A stretch of 64,000 bases of DNA from Methylocapsa sp. S129. Its GTDB lineage: Bacteria > Pseudomonadota > Alphaproteobacteria > Rhizobiales > Beijerinckiaceae. Shown here in pieces: positions 7,863-17,183 of the stretch (position 1 is the stretch's first letter; the number at the start of each line of letters is the position of its first letter). A program made the position numbers and the translations under genes. The notes under the pieces are model-generated. The model ran no database searches, was not told the DNA's origin, and saw only the letters and a list, made by a program, of their open reading frames with translations. Where the stretch lies: positions 62,001 through 126,000 of the forward strand of contig NZ_LMUI01000046.1 of assembly GCF_009765995.1 (NCBI RefSeq). Direction: 5' to 3'.

Positions 7863-8575
7863 GCGGTTTTCCATTTATGATCGGCGCTCTCTACCTTGAC
7901 GATCAGCTTTCCGAAATTTCTACCCTCAAGCAGCCCTATGAACGCCTCGGGAGCGTTGGTGAAACCCTGGACAATATCCTCCCGGAAATGGACGCGACCC
8001 TGCGAGATCCACCCGCTCACTTTGTCCAAGAAAGTGGGGCGTTGATCCCAGAACTCACGTACAATGAAGCCGCGCAGTGTCACGCTGCGGGATAAGATTT
8101 CCATGAACGTCGCGGGAAGGTGATCCACGCCGTCATCGCTTACAGGATTATTGTACTGGGCGGTCAACCCGCACAGGGGCACCCGGGCGTGTTCGTTGAG
8201 CAGCGGCAACACCGCTTGCCAGACAACGCCTCCGACAAGCTCAAAATAGACATCAATCCCATTGGGACAAGCGGCAGCCAGGTCCTCAGCAAAGCCGGGT
8301 GATCGATGGTCAATCGCAGCGTCAAAACCGAGTTCATCTTTCACGAAAGCGCATTTGGCGGCGCCACCGGCAATCCCAATCGCCCTTGCGCCTTTGATCT
8401 TCGCGATTTGCCCAACAAGCGAGCCAACCGGACCGCTCGCCGCTGCCACTACGACCGTCTCGTCGGGTTGGGGCTTGCCTACGGTGAGCAAACCGGCATA
8501 GGCGGTGAGCCCCGGCATGCCGAGCACCCCAAGAGCTGTCGTAATCGGATTAAACCGCGCGTCTAGCCGGGTCAG
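7859..8575 (-). pseudogene. C-terminal two thirds of an NADP-dependent MDR oxidoreductase, split by the IS21 element
   Basis: This is the 3' part of one gene whose 5' part lies at 11362-11700. It encodes the nucleotide-binding and C-terminal domain of a CurA/leukotriene B4 dehydrogenase-like medium-chain reductase: MPGLTAYAGL, the AASGPVGSLVGQIAK Rossmann loop and YFELVGG. Without zinc ligands, such enzymes reduce C=C bonds of enones or quinones. Joining the two parts after removing the element and one 6-base target copy gives 1050 bases, an exact frame of 349 residues, the family length. The reading frame runs on into the insertion sequence, so a fused start is possible but function is unlikely. 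It overlaps the SDR gene by four bases. Confidence 0.9.
8570..8575. repeat. Target-site duplication (left copy) of the IS21 element
   Basis: GGTCAG immediately outside the left end; the same six bases follow the right end at 11362-11367. Removing one copy restores the reading frame of the interrupted gene. Confidence 0.9.
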
Positions 8576-8647
8576 TGCGAATTCCGATTCAATCCGGCCA
8601 GGGATTCCGATTTGATCCCGGCCACCGTTCCGAAATGAAGCCGGCCA
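8576..8647 (+). repeat. Left-end multiple terminal repeats of the IS21 element
   Basis: Three head-to-tail units of 25, 24 and 23 bases start at 8576, 8601 and 8625. Each contains TTCCG near its start and ends CCGGCCA. They mirror the units at the right end and are probable transposase-binding sites. Confidence 0.85.
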
Positions 8648-8737
8648 CCTGAGACGGTTTTCCGTCCTCTTTGTTTGCTCCCCGCAGATCAGCAACTGCG
8701 GCATGCCCGTCTCATCGATGTCGATGAGGAGAACGGG

Positions 8738-10279
8738 ATGCCGGCGAGGCGGGAACTGAGCATGCGGCAAATGCGATATCTATTGCGGCTTCACCACGAT
8801 GGAGTGAGCGCGCGCGAGATCGGGCGCCTTCTGGGGGTAGCGCGCAGCACGATCCAGGACAGCTTGAAACGGGCGACGGCGGCTGAATTGAAATGGCCGT
8901 TGCCGGACGACGCCACCGATGACGCTCTCGAGCGCCAGCTGTTTGGCAGGGCCGGAGCAGCGCCGGGCCAGAGGCGGCGCGCCGAGCCGGATTGGGCGGC
9001 ATTGGCGCGCGAGTTGAAACGTCCCGGCGTCACCATGACCATTCTCTGGGAGGAATACCGGGAAACCCATCCAGGAGGCTACGGGTACAGCCGGTTCTGC
9101 GATTTGCTGCGCGGGTTCGAAAGGCGGCTGACGCCGGTGATGCGCCAGCACCATGTCGCCGGCGACAAGGCGTTCGTGGATTATTCGGGCAAGCGGATCG
9201 GGATTGCCGACCCGACGACGGGCGAAATCCGGGAGGCGGAGATTTTTGTTGCCGTGCTCGGCGCGTCGAACCTGACCTATGCTGAAGCGACGTGGACGCA
9301 GCAACTGCCAGACTGGATCGGCGCGCACGTGCGCATGTTCCGCTTCTTTGGAGGTTCGCCGAGACTGCTGGTCCCCGACAATCTGAAGAGCGGCGTCCAG
9401 AAGGCCTCGTTCTACGACCCCGAGATCAATCGCACCTACGGCGCGATGGCGACGTATTATTCCGTCGGAATCCTCCCAGCACGCCCGGCAAAACCGCGAG
9501 ATAAAGCGAAAGTCGAATCCGGGGTGAGATTTGCCCAGAGCTACATTCTGGGTCGCTTGCGTCAGCTGACTTTCTTCTCGCTCGCCGAGTGTAATGAAGC
9601 GATCGCGCTGGTCATGCAACGCATGAACGAGCGCCCCATGCGCAAACTCGGCGTCAGTCGCCGCGAGCTGTTCGAAAAGATTGAACGTCAGACCCTCACC
9701 GCTTTGCCCGCCGACGATTGGGAGTTCGCGGAATGGCGTCGCGCAAGGGTCAATCTCGACTACCACATCGAGGTCCATGACTTCCTCTATTCGGTCCCGC
9801 ACACGCTCCTGCGCGCTGAGGTCGACGTGCGGATTACGGCCCGCACCGTCGAGATATTCCACCGCGGCCAGCGCGTCGGCGCCCACCAGCGCCGTTACCT
9901 GGGCCGAAAGCACGGGACAGACCCAGACCACATGCCCAGCTCGCATCGGCGCTACGCCGAATGGACGCCAGATCGATTCCGCCGATGGGCCAGCAAAATC
10001 GGACCGAGCACCGAGGGGTTGATCGTCGCCGTGCTCGCAAGTCGGCCGCATCCCGAACAAGGCTTCCGGACCTGCCTCGGCATCCTGCGCTCTTATCGGG
10101 GCGTCGATCCGGCTCACGTCGAGGCGGTCTCGGCCCGAGCCCTCGAACTCGGCGCGCTCAATTGCAAGAGCGTCGCCTCTCTCCTGGCCCAGAAGCGCGA
10201 CAAGGCGGCGTCGAAGGACAGCCGCCAGGCGACGCTCTTTGACCACACCAATCTGCGCGGTCCCGGCTACTACCATTAA
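8738..10279 (+). CDS. istA: IS21-family transposase IstA
   Basis: 513 residues. The N-terminal helix-turn-helix (about 8-45, DGVSAREIGRLLGVARST) binds the terminal repeats. The integrase core carries the DDE triad: Asp in KAFVDYSGKR, Asp in LVPDNLKSGV and Glu in DKAKVESGVR. The C-terminal beta-barrel part follows. IstA performs strand breakage and joining together with the ATPase IstB. The ATG at 8738 has GAGGAG nine bases upstream and puts the helix-turn-helix near the start. istB begins 14 bases after the stop. No frameshift or stop interrupts it. Confidence 0.96.
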   Translation: MPARRELSMRQMRYLLRLHHDGVSAREIGRLLGVARSTIQDSLKRATAAELKWPLPDDATDDALERQLFGRAGAAPGQRRRAEPDWAALARELKRPGVTMTILWEEYRETHPGGYGYSRFCDLLRGFERRLTPVMRQHHVAGDKAFVDYSGKRIGIADPTTGEIREAEIFVAVLGASNLTYAEATWTQQLPDWIGAHVRMFRFFGGSPRLLVPDNLKSGVQKASFYDPEINRTYGAMATYYSVGILPARPAKPRDKAKVESGVRFAQSYILGRLRQLTFFSLAECNEAIALVMQRMNERPMRKLGVSRRELFEKIERQTLTALPADDWEFAEWRRARVNLDYHIEVHDFLYSVPHTLLRAEVDVRITARTVEIFHRGQRVGAHQRRYLGRKHGTDPDHMPSSHRRYAEWTPDRFRRWASKIGPSTEGLIVAVLASRPHPEQGFRTCLGILRSYRGVDPAHVEAVSARALELGALNCKSVASLLAQKRDKAASKDSRQATLFDHTNLRGPGYYH

Positions 10280-10292
10280 AGGAAAACTCTTC

Positions 10293-11027
10293 ATGCTCGC
10301 TCATCCCACGCTCGACCAATTGCACGCCCTCGGTCTCCACGGCTTGGCCAAAGGGTTTAGGGAACTGGAACACAGAGCCGAGGCGCACGGTCTCGATCAC
10401 GCTGAATGGCTTGGCCTGCTGCTCGAATACGAAATGACGCTACGCCGGCAGAAACAGTTCGAAGCGCGCGCCAGAGCGGCGCGCCTACGTCATCCCGCCA
10501 GTGTCGAGGACGTCAATTATCAAAGTCCACGCGGGCTCGATCGCGCCCTGTTCCTCAAACTCGCCGCCTGCGATTGGATCGCCGAACGCCGCAATTTGCT
10601 GGTGACCGGGGCATCAGGCTTGGGGAAAAGTTGGCTCGCCTGTGCGCTCGGGCACAAGGCCTGTCGAGAAAACATCTCCGTTCTCTACACGCGCATTCCG
10701 AGGCTCTTCGCCGATCTGGCGATCGCGCATGGCGATCCTCGTTACGCCCGGCTGTTGCGCTCCATCGCACGCGTCAAATTACTCATTCTGGACGATTGGG
10801 GGCCGGAAGCCCTCACGCCTGAACAGGCGCGCGATCTCCTCGAAATCGTCGAGGATCGCTACGACAAAGGCTCGATCATCATCACCAGCCAGGTTCCCGT
10901 CGACCGCTGGCACGAAATGATTGGAATCCCGACCCTCGCTGATGCGATTCTCGACCGCGTCATTCACAACGCCTATCGCATCGACCTGGCCGGTGAGAGC
11001 TTGCGCAAGCGCGGATCATCGACATGA
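10293..11027 (+). CDS. istB: IS21-family ATPase helper protein IstB
   Basis: 244 residues, a DnaC/DnaA-like AAA+ ATPase. Walker A is GASGLGKSW (about residue 107) and Walker B is LLILDDWG. The sensor region reads SIIITSQVPVDRWHEMI. IstB loads on target DNA and stimulates IstA. AAAGGA lies eight bases before the ATG at 10293, and the domain starts with the usual LDQLHALGLHGLAKGF helix. An in-frame start at 10239 would overlap istA and is less likely. Intact. Confidence 0.96.
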   Translation: MLAHPTLDQLHALGLHGLAKGFRELEHRAEAHGLDHAEWLGLLLEYEMTLRRQKQFEARARAARLRHPASVEDVNYQSPRGLDRALFLKLAACDWIAERRNLLVTGASGLGKSWLACALGHKACRENISVLYTRIPRLFADLAIAHGDPRYARLLRSIARVKLLILDDWGPEALTPEQARDLLEIVEDRYDKGSIIITSQVPVDRWHEMIGIPTLADAILDRVIHNAYRIDLAGESLRKRGSST

Positions 11028-11262
11028 ATCGATGTGCGCGACCAACGCCGCCTGGCGCCACCCTCGGCGCGACAAGGCCGTGGACAACGACGGGCTACGC
11101 TACGGCGCATTGGAAAGCGCGCTCCGCCCGTCGTTGCCCACCGCCACCCGATCCGGTCCTCACGCACCGAACCTTCTCCTCATTTTATGGGCCCAAATCC
11201 ATGTCCGCTTGACCAATCCGGCCAAGCAAAACATCATCACTTCGATCCGCGGGAGCAGACGC

Positions 11263-11361
11263 CAGGTGGCCGACATCAAATCGGAACCCCGGCCGGCTTC
11301 AAATCGGAATCGGTGGCCGGCTTCCTATTGGAATGCGTGGCCGGCTTCGTCGGAATCCGCA
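11263..11361 (-). repeat. Right-end multiple terminal repeats of the IS21 element
   Basis: On the minus strand, three head-to-tail 24-base units start at 11361, 11337 and 11313, each with ATTCC near the start and CCGGCC at the end. A fourth, weaker copy lies at about 11263-11289. The 235 bases between istB and these repeats hold no convincing gene. Confidence 0.85.
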
Positions 11362-11700
11362 GGTCAGGCCGGAGCCATCCGAAATCGCATGAGTGCACCA
11401 GCCTAGTCGCGCCGCCACGTGGTCGCCGACGCGATACTCCGAATGGCGGGATTGCACGATCTGCGCGACGACCTCACCTTCCATCACACTCCCGATAGAA
11501 GTCGGCGAGGAATAGGATTTGCGATCATCCATCCTCCCACGCATATACGGGTCGAGCGAGAGAAATTCAGTCGCTAGGAGGACTTTGCCTTCGCTCGGCT
11601 CTCGCAGGTCGACCTCCTCTAGCCGGAAGTCGGTCAGCCGAGGCGCTCCTTGCGGCCGCGCCGCGAGCACAATCTGGCGTCCCTTGATCTTTGACAACAC
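11362..11700 (-). pseudogene. N-terminal third of the MDR oxidoreductase interrupted by the IS21 element
   Basis: Residues 1-113 of the gene completed at 7859-8575: the GroES-like domain with QIVLAARPQGAP, EFLSLDPYMRGRM and GSVMEGEVVAQIV, as in CurA-type NADP-dependent reductases. The reading frame enters the insertion sequence after DGSGLT and soon loses similarity. The start is a GTG at 11700 or the adjacent TTG at 11697; GGAG lies 4 or 7 bases upstream, favouring TTG by spacing. This was the first gene of the MDR-SDR-GST operon, with about 160 bases to the AraC gene upstream. The 6-base duplication (11362-11367) marks its break. Confidence 0.9.
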
Positions 11701-11859
11701 TTGTCTCCAGCCGGGTGCGCATTGTGACGGTTGCCTCTTGGAATCAGGCACCGACTTAGCGAAACACTGAAGCCGTCACCGGAAGGATATCCATACGCAA
11801 AAGGCGCGATTACATCGCAATTCGTCTCATTTTGCTGGCGCTTGGCGCTCCGTTCACAT

Positions 11860-12771
11860 TCAACCTGGATTTGATGCGGCCCGACGATGATGAATCGGCG
11901 AAACACCACGAACCGATTTGAAAGCGCGACTGAACGAAAATTCTGACTGATAGCCGACACGCGAAGCGATCTCGGCCAGCCGTAGATTAGTTTCCTCGAG
12001 CAACTGCGCGGCGATACCCATGCGCCATCGTGTTAGGTAAGTGTGTGGAGGCTCGCCTATTAAGGTACTGAAATGACGGGCAAAAGCAGCACGTGACAAG
12101 CCGGCTTCCCGTGCGAGCTCTTCCAACGTCCAAGCGTAATTGGGCGATTCATGCATGCGCGCGAGGGCTCGCGCAAGTGAAGGCGAACGCATGGCCGAGA
12201 ACCAGTCACCTGTTCTGGATGATGATGCCTCACTCCACTCGCGTACGAAGTAGACGAACAAGGACGAAATGAGGTTGCGAACCACGATCTGATTGCCGAA
12301 ATTGGGCGCCTCAACTTCGTCGCTAAGCATGCGCAGCGTGTTTCTCAATGGTGAGTGTCCAGGCTCGATACCGGCGTGGAGCGATATCGCTGGAGGCATC
12401 GCGCGCAGGGCCGGAAGTGCGAGGTGCTGATCCAGATTGTATTGACCGCAGATCAGCGTGCTTGCTTTCGCATCGCTATCAACAACGCCGTCCCACCTAG
12501 CCAAAAACGTATCCAGCGGCATCGCTTTGCCACGCGCGGAATGCGCCACTTCATGTGCGCTACCGCGCGGAAACAAGACTAGCTCACCGGAACGCAATTC
12601 CACCGTCTCGGCGCCAGGCCGGCGCACGAAGGCGTGTCCCTGCGCAACGAAATGAAACACCACGGCATTGCGTGGTGGAACTGAGAATCCCCATGGGTCC
12701 GGAACGCGCGTGCGCACCAATACCACGCCCTCGGCCCGAATTGCTCTTATCCAATCGTTCAACGGGTCCAC
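11860..12771 (-). CDS. AraC-family regulator with cupin sensor domain
   Basis: 303 residues. The N-terminal cupin-like half (about 20-180) contains VVFHFVAQGHAFVRR and GELVLFPRGSAHEV, the AraC_binding_2/cupin_6 pattern. The C-terminal half (about 205-298) has the two helix-turn-helices, LEELAREAGLSRAAFARHF and LAEIASRVGYQSEFSFSRAFK. It starts with GTG at 12771. It lies upstream of, and in the same direction as, the MDR-SDR-GST operon, and divergent from the hydrolase gene at 12924 across 150 bases, so either could be its target. Members of this subfamily usually activate a neighbouring oxidoreductase or hydrolase gene; which one is not shown by the sequence. Confidence 0.9.
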   Translation of the reverse strand: MDPLNDWIRAIRAEGVVLVRTRVPDPWGFSVPPRNAVVFHFVAQGHAFVRRPGAETVELRSGELVLFPRGSAHEVAHSARGKAMPLDTFLARWDGVVDSDAKASTLICGQYNLDQHLALPALRAMPPAISLHAGIEPGHSPLRNTLRMLSDEVEAPNFGNQIVVRNLISSLFVYFVREWSEASSSRTGDWFSAMRSPSLARALARMHESPNYAWTLEELAREAGLSRAAFARHFSTLIGEPPHTYLTRWRMGIAAQLLEETNLRLAEIASRVGYQSEFSFSRAFKSVRGVSPIHHRRAASNPG

Positions 12772-12923
12772 AGGTTACAACTCAAGTGAGACGATCCGTT
12801 ATGATATTGCCTCATATGCGTATGGTCAATCTTTCCTGGTGGTGCTCGTATCGGTTGCCGCGAAGCCTAATGAGCAAGTCAGGGCGAGAAGCGGTAACGA
12901 GCATTTTCACGCGAGAAACAGAC

Positions 12924-13760
12924 ATGAATCACGATCTTCCCGATATTGGGGCAGTAGAGTTCGCCGTGATTGACGGCCTACGCATTCGGTATGCTCGATC
13001 GGGGGTGAACCAGGGCACACCTGTATTACTCACCAGTCCATGGCCTGAAAGCATCTACGCCTTTCGTGACGTGCTTCCCGTGCTAGGGCGTGGGAATCCG
13101 TTGATCGCGCTTGATCTTCCGGGCTTCGGAGTCTCTGAAAGTCGCCGTGAGGTGTTATCCCCTGAAGGTATGGCTGATTTCATCCTCCAGACGGCCGCAT
13201 ATTTCGGCATCAGTCGTATGCATGCGATAGGCCCCGATGTTGGTACATCTTCCTTCCTACTCGCGGCGGCGCGGAAGCCTGAGCTGTTTGAGAGCCTTGT
13301 GGTTGGCGGCGGCGCCGCCAACACAGACCTCGTCGCCGGACAGTTGAAGGATTTAATCGCTTCTGAACTCGGAGCGTTCGCCGAGATAGATGGTGCCCCG
13401 ATCGGTGCTGGATTCGTCTCGCAATCGGCGCGGGTAGAACCCCCTCCAGCAGTCCTTGAGGATTACCGACAGGCATCAGCGGGACGGCGTTTCGAGGACG
13501 CCACCAATTTCGTCCGCGCCTATCGTCGCGATTTACCGCGCCTTGAGCGGGTCTTGGGTGAAATCGAAACGCCGATTCTAATCCTGGTCGGCCGAGACGA
13601 TCCAATCGTGCCGCCGGAGAACGGTCGATTCCTCGCAGCTCGTCTCCCCCGTAACCGCTATGTCGAGTTGGACGGCGGCCACCTTCTCTGGGAAGATATA
13701 CCCGAGGCCTATGCCGCAGAGATCGAACTTTGGCTTGCGCGTGATTATCGAGCCGTCTGA
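12924..13760 (+). CDS. Alpha/beta hydrolase with Asp nucleophile (epoxide hydrolase/dehalogenase-like)
   Basis: 278 residues. The nucleophile elbow reads AIGPDVGTSS, so residue 105 is Asp in a G-x-D-x-G turn, as in epoxide hydrolases and haloalkane or haloacid dehalogenases rather than the Ser of esterases. The acid is in LVGRDDPIVPP and the His in LDGGHLLWEDIP. The usual HGxP oxyanion segment is replaced by TSPWPES. It would attack epoxide or carbon-halogen carbons in the cytoplasm; the substrate is unknown. The ATG at 12924 has GAGAAA upstream; open frame further 5' (from 12555) overlaps the divergent regulator and is rejected. It is probably controlled by the AraC protein at 11860-12771. 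Confidence 0.85.
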   Translation: MNHDLPDIGAVEFAVIDGLRIRYARSGVNQGTPVLLTSPWPESIYAFRDVLPVLGRGNPLIALDLPGFGVSESRREVLSPEGMADFILQTAAYFGISRMHAIGPDVGTSSFLLAAARKPELFESLVVGGGAANTDLVAGQLKDLIASELGAFAEIDGAPIGAGFVSQSARVEPPPAVLEDYRQASAGRRFEDATNFVRAYRRDLPRLERVLGEIETPILILVGRDDPIVPPENGRFLAARLPRNRYVELDGGHLLWEDIPEAYAAEIELWLARDYRAV

Positions 13761-13914
13761 CAATTGACCGCGGACGCTACGCGATAGCGGAACGAGGTGG
13801 CAGCAGCATAAATGTCGAGGCACTGTTTTAGTTTTGCAGCGATACTCGGTCTCGGCCCCACGCGTTAGGTCCGCGGAGAACAGGACATGCGCATCTTTCG
13901 CGTCGCAATTCCGT

Positions 13915-14421
13915 TCATTTCTTTCGACGCGGTCGCCTCGGCGTCATGACCGGCCGCAAAAGGGGTTGCCCCTCCAGTGGGGGATCGGCGATCAATTTCC
14001 GGATCGCACTCAGGAACGCCTCGCGTTCGCTGCTTGAAAGCCGGCTTAGCACTTTTTCCTGGTACGCAATGGCATGAGGAGCGATCTTGCGCATCAGCTC
14101 GCGACCGCTGGGCGACAATTGCAGTTCAACAAGTCGGCCATCCTCGAGATTGACGTTTTTGATGATGTGGCCGCGCCCTTCCAACAGCGCCGCCGCGCGC
14201 GATACCTTGACCTTATCCATAGACACCCGCTCGTAGATGTCGCGCACCGAGACCCTCTCGTTGTTTGCAAGGTGCGCCAACACGCGCCACTCGGGAATGC
14301 CGATGCCGAAACGCGACTGATAGACTTTGGCGAGATCCACGCTGAGACGGCGGGCCAAAACCGTGACGAGATAGGGAAGGAATTCGTCGACATCGAGAAT
14401 CTTGGAGAGGGTATCGGACAA
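13915..14421 (-). CDS. MarR-family regulator divergent from hmgA (HmgR-like role)
   Basis: 168 residues with a winged helix-turn-helix: PEWRVLAHLANNERVSVRDIYERVSMDKVKVSRAAALLEGRGHI, then the wing with NLEDGRLVELQLSPSGREL. The frame has no ATG near the domain. The chosen start is TTG at 14421, because AAAGGAAAG lies seven bases upstream and the protein then begins at the first helix. It is divergent from the homogentisate genes with 75 bases between the start codons, and a palindrome in that gap (14440-14451) is a fitting operator, so it probably represses hmgA-fahA and itself until a tyrosine or phenylacetate breakdown product accumulates. The C-terminus is basic (RRPRRKK). Confidence 0.88.
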   Translation of the reverse strand: MSDTLSKILDVDEFLPYLVTVLARRLSVDLAKVYQSRFGIGIPEWRVLAHLANNERVSVRDIYERVSMDKVKVSRAAALLEGRGHIIKNVNLEDGRLVELQLSPSGRELMRKIAPHAIAYQEKVLSRLSSSEREAFLSAIRKLIADPPLEGQPLLRPVMTPRRPRRKK

Positions 14422-14439
14422 GGCTTGACTTTCCTTTCG

Positions 14440-14451
14440 TTTCAAATGAAA
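14440..14451. promoter_or_regulatory. Palindrome in the marR-hmgA gap, probable MarR operator
   Basis: TTTCAAATGAAA, arms TTTCA and TGAAA, 18 bases upstream of the regulator's TTG start and 45 before hmgA. The AT-rich gap (14431-14460) must hold both promoters, so a bound regulator would block both directions. Confidence 0.55.
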
Positions 14452-14496
14452 TGATATTTGCAGCCCGATGCTGCGGCGGCTCGAGGAGGAAAACCG

Positions 14497-15861
14497 ATGA
14501 CGCTCGACAGTCAGATCGCCCCGTCTTCCGCCGCAATGATTCCCGCCTCGACCCCGAAATTCGGTTATATGCCGGGCTTTGGCAATGATTTCGAGACCGA
14601 GGCGCTGCCCGGCGCTTTGCCACAGGGGCAAAATTCTCCGCAGCGCTGCGCCTACGGCCTCTATGCGGAGCAACTGTCGGGGTCGCCTTTTACAGCGCCG
14701 CGCGGCGCGAACGAACGGTCATGGCTCTACCGAATGCGCCCGTCGGTCCGCCATGTCGGCCGCTTCCGCCGCGAAGACCTGCCCTATTGGAAAACGGCGC
14801 CGCACATCGTCGATCATGGTCTCTCGCTTGGTCCCCTGCGGTGGGACCCGATCCCGGTTCCAACCGAGCCGACGACATTCTTGACGGGCCTGCGCACGCT
14901 CACGACGGCCGGCGACGTGTTCACACAGGTCGGCATGGCGTCGCACGTATTCTTCGTCAACGCATCGATGGATGACGACTACTTTTACGACGCCGACGGC
15001 GAGTTGCTGATCCTGCCCGAGATGGGACGGTTGCTGATCTTCACCGAACTCGGCCGCATCGAAGTCGGCCCTGGCGATATCGCACTTGTGCCGCGCGGCA
15101 TGAAGTTCAAGGTCGAAATGCTGGAGGGGCCGGCGCGCGGTTATGTCTGCGAGAACTACGGCGCGAAATTTGCGTTGCCCGAGCGCGGCCCGATTGGCGC
15201 CAACTGCCTCGCAAATTCGCGAGACTTCAAGACTCCCGTTGCGGCCTATGAAGAGAAAGACACGCCCTGCCGGCTCCACGTCAAATGGTGCGGGCAGTTC
15301 CATGTCGCGGAGATAGGTCATTCTCCGCTTGATGTCGTTGCGTGGCACGGCAATTACGCGCCCTACAAATACGATCTGCGAACGTTTTCACCTGTCGGAG
15401 CGACCCTCTTCGATCATCCCGACCCTTCGATTTTCACGGTGTTGACGTCGCCGTCAGGCGAGGCCGGCACGGCGAACGTGGATTTTGTGATCTTCCCAGA
15501 GCGCTGGAGCGTGGCGGAGCATTCCTTCAGACCGCCGTGGTACCACATGAACATCATGAGCGAGTTCATGGGGCTGATCTACGGCCAGTACGACGCCAAG
15601 GAGCGTGGCTTTACACCTGGCGGCTTCTCCCTGCACAACATGATGCTGCCGCACGGACCGGACAAAACCGCCTTCGACAAGGCGAGCACAACGGAACTTA
15701 AGCCAGTCAAATTCGAGAACACGCTGGCATTCATGTTCGAGACGCGATTCTCACAGCAGCTCACGCAATACGCAGCGACGCTGCCCGGCCTGCAAGATGA
15801 CTACGCCGATTGCTGGGCCGGTCTTGATAAGGCCTTCGACAGCTCGCGAGAAGGCTTGTGA
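14497..15861 (+). CDS. hmgA: Homogentisate 1,2-dioxygenase
   Basis: 454 residues, family length. It opens with [21 protein letters not shown], the conserved N-terminus. The iron site is visible in [20 protein letters not shown] (His and Glu ligands) and in [10 protein letters not shown] (His). It opens the ring of homogentisate to maleylacetoacetate with O2 and Fe(II), the central step of tyrosine and phenylalanine breakdown. The ATG at 14497 has GAGGAGG seven to eight bases before it; open frame upstream to 14458 lies within the regulator gap. Its stop overlaps the GTG of the next gene, so the two are coupled. No maleylacetoacetate isomerase gene adjoins; the GST at 6272 does not look like that enzyme. 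Confidence 0.97.
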   Translation: MTLDSQIAPSSAAMIPASTPKFGYMPGFGNDFETEALPGALPQGQNSPQRCAYGLYAEQLSGSPFTAPRGANERSWLYRMRPSVRHVGRFRREDLPYWKTAPHIVDHGLSLGPLRWDPIPVPTEPTTFLTGLRTLTTAGDVFTQVGMASHVFFVNASMDDDYFYDADGELLILPEMGRLLIFTELGRIEVGPGDIALVPRGMKFKVEMLEGPARGYVCENYGAKFALPERGPIGANCLANSRDFKTPVAAYEEKDTPCRLHVKWCGQFHVAEIGHSPLDVVAWHGNYAPYKYDLRTFSPVGATLFDHPDPSIFTVLTSPSGEAGTANVDFVIFPERWSVAEHSFRPPWYHMNIMSEFMGLIYGQYDAKERGFTPGGFSLHNMMLPHGPDKTAFDKASTTELKPVKFENTLAFMFETRFSQQLTQYAATLPGLQDDYADCWAGLDKAFDSSREGL

Positions 15862-17183
15862 GCAGCAGTTCCAAACCTGCAGTGCGGCGCGGGAGCTGGG
15901 TCGAGAGCGCAAACGAGCTGCTATCGCACTTTCCCCTCGAAAATCTCCCCTATGGCGTCTTCAGCGCCGCCGGTTCCACACCGAGATGCGCAACGGCGAT
16001 CGGCGACTTCGTACTCGATCTGCAGGCGATAGAAACGGTTGGGCTCTTGCAAATCGGAGGCGGCGCGGCGTTCAGGGAGCCCGGACTCAATACCTTTATG
16101 GCACTCGGGCCCGAGGCATGGAGTTCCGTCCGCACGCGGCTCACCGAGCTTCTCGCGAAGGACGGCGATCCCGCGCTGCGCGAGCGCGCGGATCTCCGCG
16201 CTCAGGCGCTTGTCCCGCGCGCGAGCGCGAGGATGCATCTGCCGTTCAAGGTCGCCGGCTATACGGATTTCTATGCCGGACGCCACCACGCGATGAACGT
16301 TGGGACTATGTTTCGAGGTCCGGAGAACGCGTTGCCGCCGAACTGGCTCAGCATTCCGATCGGCTACAATGGCCGCGCCTCGACCGTTGTCATTTCGGGA
16401 ACGCCGATTCGTCGGCCGCTTGGCCAGACGAAACCTCCAGGCGCAGAACTGCCGGTCTTCGGACCGAGCCGCCGTCTCGACATCGAGCTCGAGTTGGGCG
16501 CCGTGGTTGGGACGCCGTCCCACCTCGGCGAGCCGATCACCGTGTCCGAGGCCGACGCGATGATCTTCGGTTATGTCCTGCTCAACGATTGGTCCGCGCG
16601 CGACATCCAAGCCTGGGAATATCAGCCGCTGGGTCCGTTCCAAGCCAAGGCTTTCGCGACGACGATAAGCGCATGGATCGTGCCCAAAGCGGCGCTTGAG
16701 CCCTTCCGCGTCGCCGCTCCGCCGCGCGATCGCGAACTCCTACCCTATTTGCACGAGCCAGAGCCGATGCTCTATGACATCGAGCTTGAGGTGCGCATGC
16801 GTCCGGCAGGCGCCGCCGAAGCCATGACTATCTCGCGCACGAACAGCCGCGAGCTTTACTACTCGTTCGCGCAGCAGTTGGCCCACCACGCGGTCTGCGG
16901 GTGCCAAATGGAGACGGGCGATCTCCTCGGCTCCGGCACGATTTCTGGAGCGGACAAAGCGAGCCGCGGTTCGTTGCTCGAATTGACCTGGGGCGGCGCT
17001 GAGCCGCTCAACTTTCCTGATGGCGGAGCGCGCACCTTCATAGAAGATGGCGATGAACTCGTCCTGGCGGGCTGGGCGCAAGGCTCCGGCCATCGCATCG
17101 GCTTCGGCGAATGCGCAGGCGTGGTGCGGCCCGCCCCCGCCGACTTCGCAGCCTCCTTTGGAGCAAATCGCATCTGTGCCTGA
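15858..17183 (+). CDS. fahA: Fumarylacetoacetase
   Basis: 441 residues, the length of full fumarylacetoacetases. The N-terminal SH3-like domain (1-120, with PYGVFSAAG) precedes the mixed beta-roll catalytic domain: [46 protein letters not shown] and [12 protein letters not shown]. The conserved Asp, Glu and His residues that bind the metal and activate water are present. It splits fumarylacetoacetate to fumarate and acetoacetate, the last step after hmgA. The GTG start at 15858 overlaps the hmgA stop by four bases (GTGA), which favours coupled translation. The regulator is likely the divergent MarR protein. Confidence 0.96.
   Translation: MSSSSKPAVRRGSWVESANELLSHFPLENLPYGVFSAAGSTPRCATAIGDFVLDLQAIETVGLLQIGGGAAFREPGLNTFMALGPEAWSSVRTRLTELLAKDGDPALRERADLRAQALVPRASARMHLPFKVAGYTDFYAGRHHAMNVGTMFRGPENALPPNWLSIPIGYNGRASTVVISGTPIRRPLGQTKPPGAELPVFGPSRRLDIELELGAVVGTPSHLGEPITVSEADAMIFGYVLLNDWSARDIQAWEYQPLGPFQAKAFATTISAWIVPKAALEPFRVAAPPRDRELLPYLHEPEPMLYDIELEVRMRPAGAAEAMTISRTNSRELYYSFAQQLAHHAVCGCQMETGDLLGSGTISGADKASRGSLLELTWGGAEPLNFPDGGARTFIEDGDELVLAGWAQGSGHRIGFGECAGVVRPAPADFAASFGANRICA

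Larger units (their letters stand above)
8576..11361 (+). mobile_element. Complete IS21-family insertion sequence (2786 bp)
   Basis: The element runs from TGCGAATTCCGA to TCGGAATCCGCA; these ends are inverted repeats with TG/CA termini. It is flanked by a GGTCAG duplication and carries istA and istB in tandem. Each end holds at least three directly repeated, roughly 24-base units ending in CCGGCCA, the multiple transposase-binding repeats known for IS21. Both genes are intact, so it may still be mobile. It interrupts the MDR oxidoreductase gene. Confidence 0.96.

Noticed and set aside
8780-10294. Open frame of 504 codons opposite istA
   Set aside because: Shadow of the transposase gene; no motifs and no ribosome site.
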